DNA of 64,000 nucleotides from F23-B02 sp963613665 (GCA_963613665.1 CAVEAL010000001.1:149978-213977), one strand, 5' to 3'. Positions 33,690-42,975 are shown, numbered from the stretch's first letter. The notes: generated by a model from the sequence alone, not told the origin. Program-made: numbers and translations.

Positions 33690-34871
33690 TCAGTTTTCTT
33701 TTTCAAGGCTTAACGAAAGCCCCGTACCGGCGGCAGTGAACACGGCTGCTGCAAAGGCGAGCGTGTCCGCGCTGCCGTAAACGAGCGAGGCGATAACGCT
33801 CACGACGCCGAGCACGGTGCCGAGCACTGCAAGCTTAAACGACAGAGCGGTTTTGCCCTTTCCGAGCAGTATAAGTGCCGCCGCTGCGGCAGCTGCCGCG
33901 AGCAGATGCGCGGCATAGGTGAGACTGAAGGATATCTGCGCCTTGAGATAGGCACCGTGCAGCGAGCTTTCGTGCTTTCCGGCTGCGCTCAAAAGCTCGG
34001 CCGTCGTGCTGTCGGCAGTGCCGTAGCCCTCGTCTATGAGGGTCTCGCGGCCGCGCTCAAGCTTTTCGGAAATGTCCTCGTAGGCGGCAAGCTCCTCGGC
34101 CTGCGCGTCGAGCTCCTCTTTTTCCTTTTCAAGCTCCGCCTTCGTATCGGCGACAGACTTTGCGTCGGCATCGAGCTTTTCGGGGCCCGCTTCGATCTCA
34201 CTCTGCATGCTCGACAGCTGCGACTGCGCGGAGTTTACCTGCTGCTGTGCCTGCGAAAGTCCGGCCTCGCTCTCCTGAAGCTGCGCGTAGGCCGAGTCAA
34301 GCTGAGCCTTCATGTCGGAAAGATAGCTGTCGGTGAGGTTTATCCCACCCTTGGCACCGACGATCTTGAGCGCCATCCAGTGCGGTATGTGCTTGGCCTC
34401 AAGCTCGCTTATCGCGCTCATGAGCTGATCGTATGCGGCCTTGCCCTCGTTATATGCCGCCCAGCCGTCGCTCAGCTGAGCCTGACCGGAGGATATCGCG
34501 CTCTGCGCGCCGCTGCTGTCAAGCTGGTTTTTGCCGACGTTGTAGGCAATCAGCTGCTGATTGTAGTTGAGAACATCCTCGGCGTACTGCTTGTCGGCGG
34601 CCTCATACTGTTTGTGTTTTTCATCGTAAGCGGCCTTGCGCTCGTCATAGGCGGCCTTTTTTTCATCGTAAGCAGCCTTGCCGTCGGCGAGTGCCTGCTC
34701 GTTATCCCTGAGTGTGTCGAGCTCCGTTTTGAATGCGGTATAATCTGCGCGAAGCTTTTTGACTCCGCTTTTGTTATCCGCAAGGCCGGTGAGCCCCGTC
34801 ATAAATGCGGCAAGCAGCAATACGACCGCAAGCACGACCGATATTGCCCGCCACTGAGCTTTATTTGCCAT
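33690..34871 (-). CDS. membrane protein with long coiled coil and heptad-like repeats
   Basis: A 393-residue protein. One N-terminal membrane helix (residues about 9-30) is followed by an extended coiled coil to about residue 280, then two or three hydrophobic helices at the C-terminus. At about 44-75 a seven-residue unit of the type AAYDEK(K/R) is repeated three to four times, and glutamine/serine-rich heptads follow (SQAQQQVNSAQSQLSS). The coiled part should lie on one side of the membrane, probably outside. Similar YhgE/Pip-like layouts occur in phage receptors and secretion-linked proteins, but I cannot assign a family. AAGGGTGAT precedes the ATG. Confidence 0.72.
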   Translation of the reverse strand: MANKAQWRAISVVLAVVLLLAAFMTGLTGLADNKSGVKKLRADYTAFKTELDTLRDNEQALADGKAAYDEKKAAYDERKAAYDEKHKQYEAADKQYAEDVLNYNQQLIAYNVGKNQLDSSGAQSAISSGQAQLSDGWAAYNEGKAAYDQLMSAISELEAKHIPHWMALKIVGAKGGINLTDSYLSDMKAQLDSAYAQLQESEAGLSQAQQQVNSAQSQLSSMQSEIEAGPEKLDADAKSVADTKAELEKEKEELDAQAEELAAYEDISEKLERGRETLIDEGYGTADSTTAELLSAAGKHESSLHGAYLKAQISFSLTYAAHLLAAAAAAAALILLGKGKTALSFKLAVLGTVLGVVSVIASLVYGSADTLAFAAAVFTAAGTGLSLSLEKEN

Positions 34872-34905
34872 GTTATCACCCTTAGAATTCAAATATTAAT
34901 AATTA

Positions 34906-34934
34906 AGTATACTATAAGAAATTTATTAACTCAA
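34906..34934 (-). promoter_or_regulatory. promoter of the coiled-coil gene
   Basis: On the minus strand TTGAGT (34929-34934) and TATACT (34906-34911) are 17 bases apart. Confidence 0.7.
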
Positions 34935-34999
34935 TATGAATTTACGAGAAAAATTTCGCTCCGTGCAGGACTGCGATACATGTCTGACAGACCAAAAAC

Positions 35000-35023
35000 G
35001 CGGCAAAGGATATCCTTTGCCGC
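35000..35023 (-). terminator. palindromic terminator upstream of the coiled-coil gene
   Basis: GCGGCAAAGGAT directly followed by its reverse complement, then GTTTTT on the minus strand. It would stop leftward read-through from comM before the coiled-coil gene. Confidence 0.6.
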
Positions 35024-35141
35024 GCACACAACGTATTTATTATATGATCTTTTGTGAAATGTGTCAATAGATATGCATATTTGTTCACATTTACTGTGCA
35101 TCTGCACAATAAATTGCCCTGTTTTTCATACACTATTGCTC

Positions 35142-35170
35142 TTGAATATCCCGCTGAAATTTGGTATCTT
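35142..35170 (+). promoter_or_regulatory. promoter of the non-coding RNA candidate
   Basis: TTGAAT at 35142-35147, a 17-base spacer and TATCTT at 35165-35170. Transcription would begin near 35177. Confidence 0.55.
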
Positions 35171-35415
35171 TAAATCACAGAAAGGGTGATACCAATGTAC
35201 ATCTGATAAGCCCTCTGAGATCGGAAGATATCCGACAGAGAGGGAACGATGCCGAAGTCAAAATATGAAGAGAACGACAACACCAAGTCCTATCCCTCTT
35301 CGGGAGTTTACCTCAGCGTTATACATAAAGTGTTTTGATTAGCGTTCCGTTGACAGGCGGCATCCATTCCGCAGAAAGAGAGGTAACCAATGATGTTAGA
35401 TACTAAGAATTCGCA

Positions 35416-35478
35416 GAAATGACCCTTGACTGCTCTCAGCAAACGGTGTAAAGAAACCGTGCAGTCAAGGGTCATTTC
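35416..35478 (+). terminator. very long hairpin at the 3' end of the RNA candidate
   Basis: GAAATGACCCTTGACTGC (35416-35433) is the perfect complement of 35461-35478. The 27-base loop holds its own ACGGT/ACCGT stem. The T-run is weak, so it may be part of the RNA as well as a stop. Confidence 0.65.
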
Positions 35479-35503
35479 GCATTTACGGACATTTTTATAT
35501 ATC

Positions 35504-35534
35504 AAAGCCGCTGCGGAGATAACGCAGCGGCTTT
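35504..35534. terminator. terminator between the RNA candidate and comM
   Basis: AAAGCCGCTGCG pairs with CGCAGCGGCTTT; GCCGTTTTTAC follows on the plus strand, and comM ends just beyond on the minus strand. Confidence 0.75.
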
Positions 35535-35544
35535 GCCGTTTTTA

Positions 35545-37065
35545 CTATATATTATTTCTGAAATCGTAAGTACGGTACTGTATCGCCTCGGCGATGTGCA
35601 TCGCGCCTATGCTCTCCTCGCCCTCAAGGTCGGCGATGGTGCGCGCAACGCGCAGGATGCGGTCGTAGCTGCGGGCGGTGAGGCCCATACGGTCGAAGGC
35701 GTCGTGCATGAGCTGCTCGCAGTCGGGCGTGAGTGCGCAGAAGGCGTTGAGCGCCCTGGTGCTCATTCCGGCATTGCTGAGTATGCCGCTGCCCTCAAAG
35801 CGCTTGCGCTGGATAAGGCGGGCTGCATCAACTCTGCGCTTTATATCCGCCGAGCACTCGGACGGTGCGCGGTTTTTCAGCTCCTCATACTCCAGCGCCG
35901 GAGCCTCGACGATTATGTCGATGCGGTCCAGCAGCGGGCCGGATATGCGGCTGTGGTATGCGCGGACCTCGTTTGCCGAGCAGCGGCAGCGCCCCGAGGG
36001 GTGTCCGTACCAGCCGCACTTGCAGGGGTTCATCGCGCACACGAGCATGAAGTTTGCCGGAAACGTCTCCGTCCCCGCGACGCGGGAGACCGTGACCTCG
36101 CCGTCCTCAAGCGGCTGGCGCAGCACCTCAAGCACGTCCTTGCGGAACTCCGGCAGCTCGTCTAAAAACAGCACGCCGTTGTGTGCAAGGCTTATCTCGC
36201 CCGGACGCGGTATCGTGCCGCCGCCGGAGATGGCCGTGCTCGAAACGGTGTGGTGCGGAGAGCGGAAGGGGCGGGCCGCGATGATGGGGTTATCCTTTCC
36301 CGTGAGTCCCGCGACGGAGTATATCTCCGTGGATTTGAGCATTTCCTCGCGTGTCATGTCCGGCAGTATGCCCGGCAGGCGCTTGCTCATCATGCTCTTG
36401 CCCGCGCCGGGAGGGCCGACCATGAGTATGTTGTGCCCGCCGGCAGCGGCGATCTCCATCGCACGCTTTACGTTTTCCTGACCCTTGACGTCCGAAAAAT
36501 CAAGGTATTTGACGGCGGTCGGGTCGAGCTTCGGCGTTTCCGCAGGCTTTATGCAGAACTCGCCGCGCATATGCGCGATGAGTTCGGACACATTCTCGAC
36601 AGGGTACACCGCCACGCCCTCGGCATAGGACGCCTCCTGTGCGTTATCGGCCGGAACGTACAGCTCGCGTATGCCCTCGCGCGCTGCTGCGACCGCCATG
36701 GGCAGCGCACCGTTGACCGGGCGCAGCGTCCCGTTGAGCGAGAGCTCGCCGAAAAAGGCGCAGTCGGGCTTGGGCTGGTGTATTACGCCCGTAGCGGCGA
36801 GAATGCCGAGCATTATCGGCAGGTCATAGACCGTGCCCGCCTTTTTTGTGTCAGCCGGGGCGAGGTTTACCGTCACGCGGCTCACCGGGAACTTGAAGCC
36901 GTTTGATTTTATCGCGGCACGCACTCTCTCGCGTGCCTCCTTCACCGCCGCATCCGGCAGGCCGACTATATCGAAGTTTACAAGGCCGTTTGACACGAAT
37001 ACCTCGACCGAAATCCCGTAGCCGCCGATGCCCTTGACGCCGAGCGATCTTATCGTTGCAAGCAT
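35545..37065 (-). CDS. comM: YifB/ComM family AAA+ ATPase
   Basis: A 506-residue protein: an N-terminal Lon-protease-like fold (residues 20-170), a Mg-chelatase-type AAA+ domain with Walker A GPPGAGKS at 217-224 and Walker B FLDELPEF, and a C-terminal Mg_chelatase_C domain. A four-cysteine-like element lies in CAMNPCKCGWYG...RCRCS. ComM is a hexameric helicase that promotes branch migration during natural transformation in known species; in Clostridia its role is less clear. GGTGG precedes the ATG. Confidence 0.9.
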   Translation of the reverse strand: MLATIRSLGVKGIGGYGISVEVFVSNGLVNFDIVGLPDAAVKEARERVRAAIKSNGFKFPVSRVTVNLAPADTKKAGTVYDLPIMLGILAATGVIHQPKPDCAFFGELSLNGTLRPVNGALPMAVAAAREGIRELYVPADNAQEASYAEGVAVYPVENVSELIAHMRGEFCIKPAETPKLDPTAVKYLDFSDVKGQENVKRAMEIAAAGGHNILMVGPPGAGKSMMSKRLPGILPDMTREEMLKSTEIYSVAGLTGKDNPIIAARPFRSPHHTVSSTAISGGGTIPRPGEISLAHNGVLFLDELPEFRKDVLEVLRQPLEDGEVTVSRVAGTETFPANFMLVCAMNPCKCGWYGHPSGRCRCSANEVRAYHSRISGPLLDRIDIIVEAPALEYEELKNRAPSECSADIKRRVDAARLIQRKRFEGSGILSNAGMSTRALNAFCALTPDCEQLMHDAFDRMGLTARSYDRILRVARTIADLEGEESIGAMHIAEAIQYRTYDFRNNI

Positions 37066-37085
37066 ATTTTACCACCACATTTTTG

Positions 37086-37120
37086 AAAATAAGGACTGTC
37101 GCAAGGGCAGTCCTTATTTT
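37086..37120 (-). terminator. terminator after aspS
   Basis: AAAATAAGGACTG pairs with CAGTCCTTATTTT, with T-rich flanks on both strands; it lies just before comM. Confidence 0.87.
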
Positions 37121-37127
37121 TGCCGTT

Positions 37128-38909
37128 TTACTCTTCTATAGGGCAGGTTATTGCGATGTTGAGCTCGTCAAGCTGCTTCTGCTCGACAACGGAGGGAGCG
37201 CCCATCATGATATCCTGCGCGTTCTTGTTCATGGGGAAGGGGATTATCTCGCGGATGGAGTCCTCGCCGGCGAGCAGCATGACCATGCGGTCAACGCCCG
37301 GGGCGATGCCTGCATGGGGAGGCGCACCGTAGCAGAAGGCGTTGTACATCGCAGGGAACTTGGCCTTGACGTCGTCCTCACCGAGACGCACCATCTCGAA
37401 GGCCTTTATCATGATCTCGGGATCGTGGTTACGCACGGCACCCGATGACAGCTCGACGCCGTTGCAGACGAGGTCATACTGGTAGGCGGTGATGGAAAGC
37501 GGGTCTATCTCGCCGCGCTCTGCCTTTTCGAGGACCTCAAGGCCGCCGTTGGGCATGGAGAAGGGGTTATGGCAGAACTCAAGCTCGCCGGACTCTTCGC
37601 CTATCTCGTACATCGGGAAATCAACTATCCAGCAGAACTCATAGCGCTCCTTGTCCATATGTCCGGGTACTGCCGCGCCGAGCATCTTGCGCATGACGCC
37701 CGCAGTCTTCTGCGCCTCGCCCTTCTTGCCCGCCGTTACGCCGACAAGGCAGCCGGGCCTGAGGCCGAGAGCCTCGGTGAGAGCGTCCTTCTTATCCTGC
37801 ACAAACTTCGCAACGCCGCCGGTGAGCTCGCCGGACTCATCGACCTTGAACCAGTAGGGCTTCATGCCTGCCTGAACTTCGACATCGGTGCAGACCTTGT
37901 CGATCTGCTTACGGGTAAGCTCACAGCCGGAGACGACGATGGCCTTGACTGTGTTGCCCTCGGCAAAGGGGGCAAACTCGCTGCCGGCGACAAGAGCGCT
38001 TATGTCCTCGACGATGAGGTCAATGCGCAGATCGGGCTTATCCGAGCCGTAGGTCTCCATCGCCTCGTTGTAACCGATGCGGCGGAAGGGGGCTTTGTTG
38101 GATATGTTATATGTACCGAACTTTTCAAATATCGGCGGCAAAACGTCCTCGATGACCGCGAAAACGTCCTCCTGACCGGCAAAGGACATCTCCATATCAA
38201 GCTGGTAGAACTCGCCGGGGGAGCGGTCGCCGCGTGCGTCCTCGTCGCGGAAGCAGGGCGCTATCTGGAAATAGCGGTCAAAGCCGGAGGTCATGAGCAG
38301 CTGTTTGAACTGCTGGGGCGCCTGCGGCAGAGCGTAGAACTTGCCGGGGTGCTTTCTTGCGGGGACGAGATAGTCGCGTGCGCCCTCGGGTGAGGAGGCT
38401 GTGAGAATAGGCGTGGTTATCTCGAGAAAATCGTGCTCCATCATGGCCTTGCGCAGAGCCGCGACGACATTGCAGCGCAGGATGATATTCTTCTTTACTG
38501 CGGGATTTCGCAGATCGAGATATCGGTATTTAAGGCGCATCGTCTCGTCAGCCTCGCGGCTGCGGTTTATCTCAAACGGCAGCTCGTTATAGCGGCAGCG
38601 GCCGAGTACCTCGATCTTCTCGGGAACGACCTCGATATCGCCGGTGGCTATCTTCGGGTTCTTGCTCGCGCGCTCGCGCACGGTGCCCTCAACGGAGATC
38701 GTGCTCTCCTTATTGATGCCCTTTATGACCTTCATCATGTCCTCGGTCTCGACGACTACCTGAGTGGTGCCGTAAAAATCGCGGACGATGACAAATGCGA
38801 AATTCTGGCCAACCTCGCGGACGTTCTCCATCCATCCGACGATCTTGACCTTTTCTCCGGCGTTTTCGATGCGGAGCTGATTGCAGGTATGGGTTCTTGA
38901 CTGTGTCAT
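37128..38909 (-). CDS. aspS: aspartate-tRNA ligase
   Basis: A 593-residue class II synthetase. The N-terminal OB anticodon-binding domain has the VGWMENVREVGQNFAFVIVRD segment, motif 2 is FRDEDARGDR(S)PGEF, and the C-terminal motif 3 is GIAPGVDRMVMLL. The bacterial-type GAD insertion lies between. Whether it also charges tRNA-Asn cannot be decided here, since gatCAB is absent from the window. The start has GGAGG seven bases upstream, 14 bases after hisS. Confidence 0.96.
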   Translation of the reverse strand: MTQSRTHTCNQLRIENAGEKVKIVGWMENVREVGQNFAFVIVRDFYGTTQVVVETEDMMKVIKGINKESTISVEGTVRERASKNPKIATGDIEVVPEKIEVLGRCRYNELPFEINRSREADETMRLKYRYLDLRNPAVKKNIILRCNVVAALRKAMMEHDFLEITTPILTASSPEGARDYLVPARKHPGKFYALPQAPQQFKQLLMTSGFDRYFQIAPCFRDEDARGDRSPGEFYQLDMEMSFAGQEDVFAVIEDVLPPIFEKFGTYNISNKAPFRRIGYNEAMETYGSDKPDLRIDLIVEDISALVAGSEFAPFAEGNTVKAIVVSGCELTRKQIDKVCTDVEVQAGMKPYWFKVDESGELTGGVAKFVQDKKDALTEALGLRPGCLVGVTAGKKGEAQKTAGVMRKMLGAAVPGHMDKERYEFCWIVDFPMYEIGEESGELEFCHNPFSMPNGGLEVLEKAERGEIDPLSITAYQYDLVCNGVELSSGAVRNHDPEIMIKAFEMVRLGEDDVKAKFPAMYNAFCYGAPPHAGIAPGVDRMVMLLAGEDSIREIIPFPMNKNAQDIMMGAPSVVEQKQLDELNIAITCPIEE

Positions 38910-38922
38910 TTCTTGTCCTCCC

Positions 38923-40278
38923 TTATTCTTTGATGACCGCGGCAAGTGCGCGTTCATCCATGTCTTTCTTTATGAGCGCCGCAGCCTCGGCGAAGCCGAG
39001 CGTCTGCTGCTGTCCGCTGCACATATTCTTAACGGCGACGACGTTTTCCGCGATCTCGTCCTCGCCGATGAGGATCACATAGGGGATGCCGAGCTTGTCG
39101 GCATAGCTCATTTTTGCCTTGAACTTCTTCTGCTCGCAGTAAAGCTGCGTTCTCACGCCCGCGTCGCGCAGAGCCGTTGCGGCGGCAATGGCGTAGCCGA
39201 GATCCTCGGACATGGGGATGACCAGCGCGTCGGCCGGAGCCGACACCGTTTCATCCGAAAGCATGCCCTGCTCGCTGAGCACATAGAACAGGCGCGTAAG
39301 GCCGATGGAAATGCCGACACCGGGCAGCTTCTTGTCGGTGTAGTAGCCCGCAAGATCGTCGTAGCGCCCGCCGGAGCAGACAGAGCCTATCTCGGGGTGC
39401 GCCGTCATCTCCGTTTCGTAAACGGTGCCCGTGTAATAATCGAGGCCGCGCGCTATCGAGAGGTCGATCGCAAAGTTTTCCTCCGGCACTCCGAAGGAGG
39501 CAAGGTATCTCGTGACGGTCTTGAGCTCCTCAAGACCCTCGTCAAACAGAGGATCCATGCCCTTATACCGCTCAAGTCCGGCGATGACCTCGTCGTTTGT
39601 GCCGCTTATGGCCATGAAGTCCATGACGTCGTCGGCCTTGTGCGAGAACATGTGAAGCTCGTCCATGAGCAGCTGACGTACCTTGTTTGCGCCGATCTTA
39701 TCGAGCTTATCGACTGTGCGCATGATGTCTCCGGCTTTTTCGCTCATGCCGGCAAGGCTGTAAAAGCCGTTCAGGAGCTTGCGGTTATTGACCTTTATCT
39801 TAAATCCTTTAAGGCCGAGTGCGGTGAAGGTGCGGTAGATTATCGCCGGTATCTCCGCCTCGTTTATAATATCGAGCTTTCCGTCGCCGATTATGTCGAT
39901 ATCGGCCTGATAAAACTCGCGGAAGCGGCCGCGCTGCGCTCTTTCGCCTCTGTAGACCTTGCCGATCTGATAGCGGCGGAAGGGAAACGTGAGACTGCCG
40001 TAGTTTGCCGCGACGAACTTTGCAAGCGGAACGGTGAGGTCAAAGCGCAGAGCAAGGTCACTGTCGCCCTTATTGAATCTGTATATCTGCTTTTCGGTCT
40101 CGCCGCCGCCCTTTGCAAGCAGCACCTCCGCCGACTCTATAACCGGCGTATCCAGCGGGGCAAAGCCGTAGACGGAATAGCTTTTTCTGAGCGTTTCCAT
40201 CATTTTTTCCATTTTTATCTGCTCTGCCGGGAGCAGCTCCATGAAGCCTGACAGCGTCCTTGGCGCAACTTTTGCCAT
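38923..40278 (-). CDS. hisS: histidine-tRNA ligase
   Basis: A 451-residue class II synthetase. Motif 2 is around FRRYQIGKVYRGERAQRGRFREFYQ, the histidine-specific signature RGLDYYTGTVYE is present, and the anticodon-binding alpha/beta domain is at the C-terminus. It precedes aspS in the common hisS-aspS unit. AAAGGAT precedes the start. No T-box is visible upstream. Confidence 0.96.
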   Translation of the reverse strand: MAKVAPRTLSGFMELLPAEQIKMEKMMETLRKSYSVYGFAPLDTPVIESAEVLLAKGGGETEKQIYRFNKGDSDLALRFDLTVPLAKFVAANYGSLTFPFRRYQIGKVYRGERAQRGRFREFYQADIDIIGDGKLDIINEAEIPAIIYRTFTALGLKGFKIKVNNRKLLNGFYSLAGMSEKAGDIMRTVDKLDKIGANKVRQLLMDELHMFSHKADDVMDFMAISGTNDEVIAGLERYKGMDPLFDEGLEELKTVTRYLASFGVPEENFAIDLSIARGLDYYTGTVYETEMTAHPEIGSVCSGGRYDDLAGYYTDKKLPGVGISIGLTRLFYVLSEQGMLSDETVSAPADALVIPMSEDLGYAIAAATALRDAGVRTQLYCEQKKFKAKMSYADKLGIPYVILIGEDEIAENVVAVKNMCSGQQQTLGFAEAAALIKKDMDERALAAVIKE

Positions 40279-40302
40279 AAATTCTTTATCCTTTCAATCA
40301 CT

Positions 40303-40335
40303 AAATGCTGTTATTGACCTTCAATAACAGCATTT
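40303..40335 (-). terminator. hairpin between mgsA and hisS
   Basis: AAATGCTGTTATTGA and TCAATAACAGCATTT form a 15-bp perfect stem without a T-run on the minus strand, so it may cause only partial termination. Confidence 0.5.
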
Positions 40336-40362
40336 GAGTTTCGTTTTTAGCCATCTGCTTTG

Positions 40363-40767
40363 CTATCTGCGCTTGGGGTTTACGATATTTCGCCAGTCAA
40401 GATCGCCGCGGCGCAGACCCTGGACGAGCACCTCCGCGGTAGCGGCGTTGGTCGCAAAGGGGATCTGATACTGGTCGCACAGGCGCTCTATCTTGTTTAC
40501 GTCGTCAAAGCCGCCGGGATTGCTCGGATCGCAGAAGAACAGCACAAGGTCTATCTCGTTATAAGTGATCCTTGCGCCTATCTGCTGAGCGCCTCCCTGG
40601 TCGGCGTGCAGGTACAGCGTCACGGGGAGACCCGTAGCCTCCGAGACAAGCTTGCCCGTCGTATTGGTAGCGCAGACGGAATGTTCGGCCAGAATACCGC
40701 AGTAAGCTATGCAGAACTGAACCATCAGCTCCTTTTTCCTGTCGTGTGCCATAAGTGCAATATTCAT
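40363..40767 (-). CDS. mgsA: methylglyoxal synthase
   Basis: A 134-residue enzyme that converts dihydroxyacetone phosphate to methylglyoxal and phosphate, a glycolytic bypass used under phosphate limitation. The MAHDRKKELM opening, the GGAQQIGARI phosphate-binding segment and FFCDPSNP are present; the second family motif normally reads DPLxxxPHxxD and is modified here, ending the catalytic aspartate region as DPSNPGGFDDV. The N-terminal aspartate is retained, so activity is likely. It has its own promoter. Confidence 0.88.
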   Translation of the reverse strand: MNIALMAHDRKKELMVQFCIAYCGILAEHSVCATNTTGKLVSEATGLPVTLYLHADQGGAQQIGARITYNEIDLVLFFCDPSNPGGFDDVNKIERLCDQYQIPFATNAATAEVLVQGLRRGDLDWRNIVNPKRR

Positions 40768-40799
40768 AAGTTCCCTCGTTTCTGTTTGCGTTTTATATT

Positions 40800-40828
40800 A
40801 TTATATACAATGCAGCAGCCGCTTTCAA
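40800..40828 (-). promoter_or_regulatory. promoter of mgsA
   Basis: On the minus strand TTGAAA (40823-40828) and TATAAT (40800-40805) are 17 bases apart. Confidence 0.75.
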
Positions 40829-40858
40829 CGCTTTTTTGATAAAAAGCAAGGTTTTTTG

Positions 40859-42946
40859 CTATTGCAGCAGCTCGCCCTCGACATCGGTGATGTCGGTTGC
40901 CGATTTGAGGCTGAAATAGGCCTCGAGTATCTCCTGGGCTATGACCGAGCAGTTTGAGCCCGCCGAGCCTTTCTGAACGACTATGGCCATCGCTATCTCG
41001 GGATCCTCAAAGGGCGCATAGCAGATGAAGATGGCATCGTTTGAGACACTGTCGCCCCTCTGGGCTGTGCCGGTCTTGGCGGCGACGGTGGTCATCGTAT
41101 AGCTTGAGAGGCTCGACTTGCCGACAAGGCGCATGCCCTCCTTGACCGCATCCCAGTTGTACTGGGCGCTCTCGACCTTGCTGAGCACCTCGTCCTCACG
41201 CTCGTAAACGTTCTCGCCGTAGCTGTAGCTGCGCACGGACTTGAGTATCGATGCGCTGTGGCGCTCGCCGTTATTGGCGACGGCGGCACAGTATTCGGCA
41301 AGCTGGAGCGGGGTAAAGAGACTGTCGGACTGACCGATGGCGGCCTGCATTGTCTGGCCTATCGACCACGACTCTCCCGTGAGCTCTTCGTGGTTTGCAC
41401 GGTTTGCCATGTTGCCCGTGGACTCCGGCAGCTCGATGCCCGTGCTCTCGCCGAGGCCGAACAGCTCCGCGTACTTATCCATCTTGTCGATGCCCAGATC
41501 GTGGCCTGCCGAGTAGAAGAAGATATTGCAGGAGTTCTGGATGGCGCCTGTTACGTTGAGATAGCCGTGCGTGAGCTTCTGGTTGTTCTGCGTGTATATC
41601 CAGCAGTAGGGTGCAAAGCCCTGCGCCTTGTAGCGCGTGTACTGACCTGTACACTGAATGGTCGTGCCGGTGCTTATTATGCCCTCGGTGAGGGCCGCGA
41701 TGGCGGCGCACGGCTTGAAGGTCGAGCCCGGAGCGTAAACGCCGAGCAGCGCACGGTTATACAGCGGCGTGTTTGCCGCTTCGAGTATCTCGTTGTAGTT
41801 TTCCAGCAGCTCCGCCGGATCGTAGGTCGGCCAGTTCGCTATGGCCAGCGGCTCGCCGGTCTTGACGTTTACTACGACCACTGCCGCACCGTCTATCTGA
41901 TCCTGCTTTTCCGTATACGTTCCGTTTGCTATCTGCTGCTCTTTCTTCGCGTCTATCTTTGCCTGTATGGAGGCCACGCCGTTTTCGAGCGCAAGCTCGG
42001 CGGCCTCCTGAAGGCCGATGTCTATCGTCAGATACACGTTGTTGCCAGGCTCGGGCTCCTTGGTATATTCCTTGCTGATGACCGTGCCGTCCGAGGCCGA
42101 GGTCGTGCGCACGGTCCCGTTTGTGCCGTGCAGGTATTTTTCAAAGGCGAGCTCCGCACCGTCCTTGCCGACATAGGTGTCGGCAGAGTAGCCCTGCTCG
42201 GAGTACTTTGCATAGTCGCTGTCGCTCATCGCGCCCGTGTAGCCGAGAATGTGAGCCGCGGCCGAGGTCGAATACTCGCGGACATACGATTCTTTGATAT
42301 TTATGCCCTCAACATTGTTCTCGCGCAGGGTCGCTATGAGCTTCATGTCCGCGTCCTTGACGAAAACGTAGTCCGAGGTGTTTATGAGATAGCGCACGTT
42401 TATCGCGTAGCGCACGCCGGCGATTATCCTCGCCTCCTCGGCAGTGTAGTTGCTGTCGATATCATAGCGGTCGCGCATGCTCGAGAGCACCTCGACGGCG
42501 CTGGCGTCCGAGGGAACGTTGTTCTGTTTCATGTAGGCGTCAAGCCGCGCCTGATCCTGCTCGGTGACGTTTTCGTACTCGAACGGCGGACTTGTGGTTA
42601 TCGGCAGATCGTCGATGTAATCGTCGCCGTAATCGCGGATCATGTTGACAAGCTTGAGTATAACGGCGTTTGAATCGACGCTGTCGTCGTTCGGGAAAAG
42701 CTCGTCGGTGTTTATGGTCAGGTCATAGCAGGATTTGTTCGTGACAAGCTCTCTGCCGTTCCGGTCGAGGATCTTTCCCCGCGCGGCGACAACGGTGCTT
42801 GTCGTCACCATGTTGTTTTTGCTCTCCTCGTAATACGCCTCGCCTTCTATGATCTGCAGCTTGTACAGCGCGACCACATACACGGTCAGAAGTATCGCAA
42901 ATACCAGAGCAAGCGCTATCAGTCTGTCTTTTTTGATAATGTTCAT
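40859..42946 (-). CDS. mrdA: penicillin-binding protein 2 (class B transpeptidase)
   Basis: A 695-residue elongation-specific transpeptidase. A short cytoplasmic tail and one membrane helix (8-28) precede the dimerization domain and the transpeptidase domain. The catalytic motifs are STFK at 408-411, SCN at 472-474 and KTG at 624-626. It crosslinks lateral-wall peptidoglycan with RodA; RodA is not in the window. It is the last gene of the maf-mreC-mreD unit, starting 29 bases after mreD. The insert between about residues 325 and 350 is charged and helical. Confidence 0.93.
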   Translation of the reverse strand: MNIIKKDRLIALALVFAILLTVYVVALYKLQIIEGEAYYEESKNNMVTTSTVVAARGKILDRNGRELVTNKSCYDLTINTDELFPNDDSVDSNAVILKLVNMIRDYGDDYIDDLPITTSPPFEYENVTEQDQARLDAYMKQNNVPSDASAVEVLSSMRDRYDIDSNYTAEEARIIAGVRYAINVRYLINTSDYVFVKDADMKLIATLRENNVEGINIKESYVREYSTSAAAHILGYTGAMSDSDYAKYSEQGYSADTYVGKDGAELAFEKYLHGTNGTVRTTSASDGTVISKEYTKEPEPGNNVYLTIDIGLQEAAELALENGVASIQAKIDAKKEQQIANGTYTEKQDQIDGAAVVVVNVKTGEPLAIANWPTYDPAELLENYNEILEAANTPLYNRALLGVYAPGSTFKPCAAIAALTEGIISTGTTIQCTGQYTRYKAQGFAPYCWIYTQNNQKLTHGYLNVTGAIQNSCNIFFYSAGHDLGIDKMDKYAELFGLGESTGIELPESTGNMANRANHEELTGESWSIGQTMQAAIGQSDSLFTPLQLAEYCAAVANNGERHSASILKSVRSYSYGENVYEREDEVLSKVESAQYNWDAVKEGMRLVGKSSLSSYTMTTVAAKTGTAQRGDSVSNDAIFICYAPFEDPEIAMAIVVQKGSAGSNCSVIAQEILEAYFSLKSATDITDVEGELLQ

Positions 42947-42975
42947 AGGGTATCCTCAAACAGCAGTGGGTGTAT

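Larger units (their letters stand above)
35177..35535 (+). ncRNA. structured non-coding RNA candidate, class unknown
   Basis: No plausible reading frame. The transcript can fold into CCCTCT...AGAGGG with an inner TCGGA/TCCGA hairpin (35211-35244), a long-range helix GATGCCG (35248-35254) with CGGCATC (35358-35364), an inner 9-bp helix around TCAAAA and TTTTGA, a CCC-TCTTC-GGG hairpin, and ACATC/GATGT joining the ends. The motif ACCAATG occurs at both ends (35191 and 35386). It ends in an 18-bp perfect terminator stem. It stands alone, antisense to the region between comM and the coiled-coil gene. Possible classes of this size include raiA RNA; I cannot confirm one. Confidence 0.55.

Noticed and set aside
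35177..35480. Lysine riboswitch or T-box for the RNA candidate
   Set aside because: It shares a GCCGAAG word with the lysine class, but lacks the other conserved blocks, and no lysine or tRNA synthetase gene follows on that strand. There is no T-box GGTGG sequence.
40279..40362. T-box control of hisS
   Set aside because: Only a simple hairpin is present; no specifier or antiterminator sequence can be found in the short spacer.
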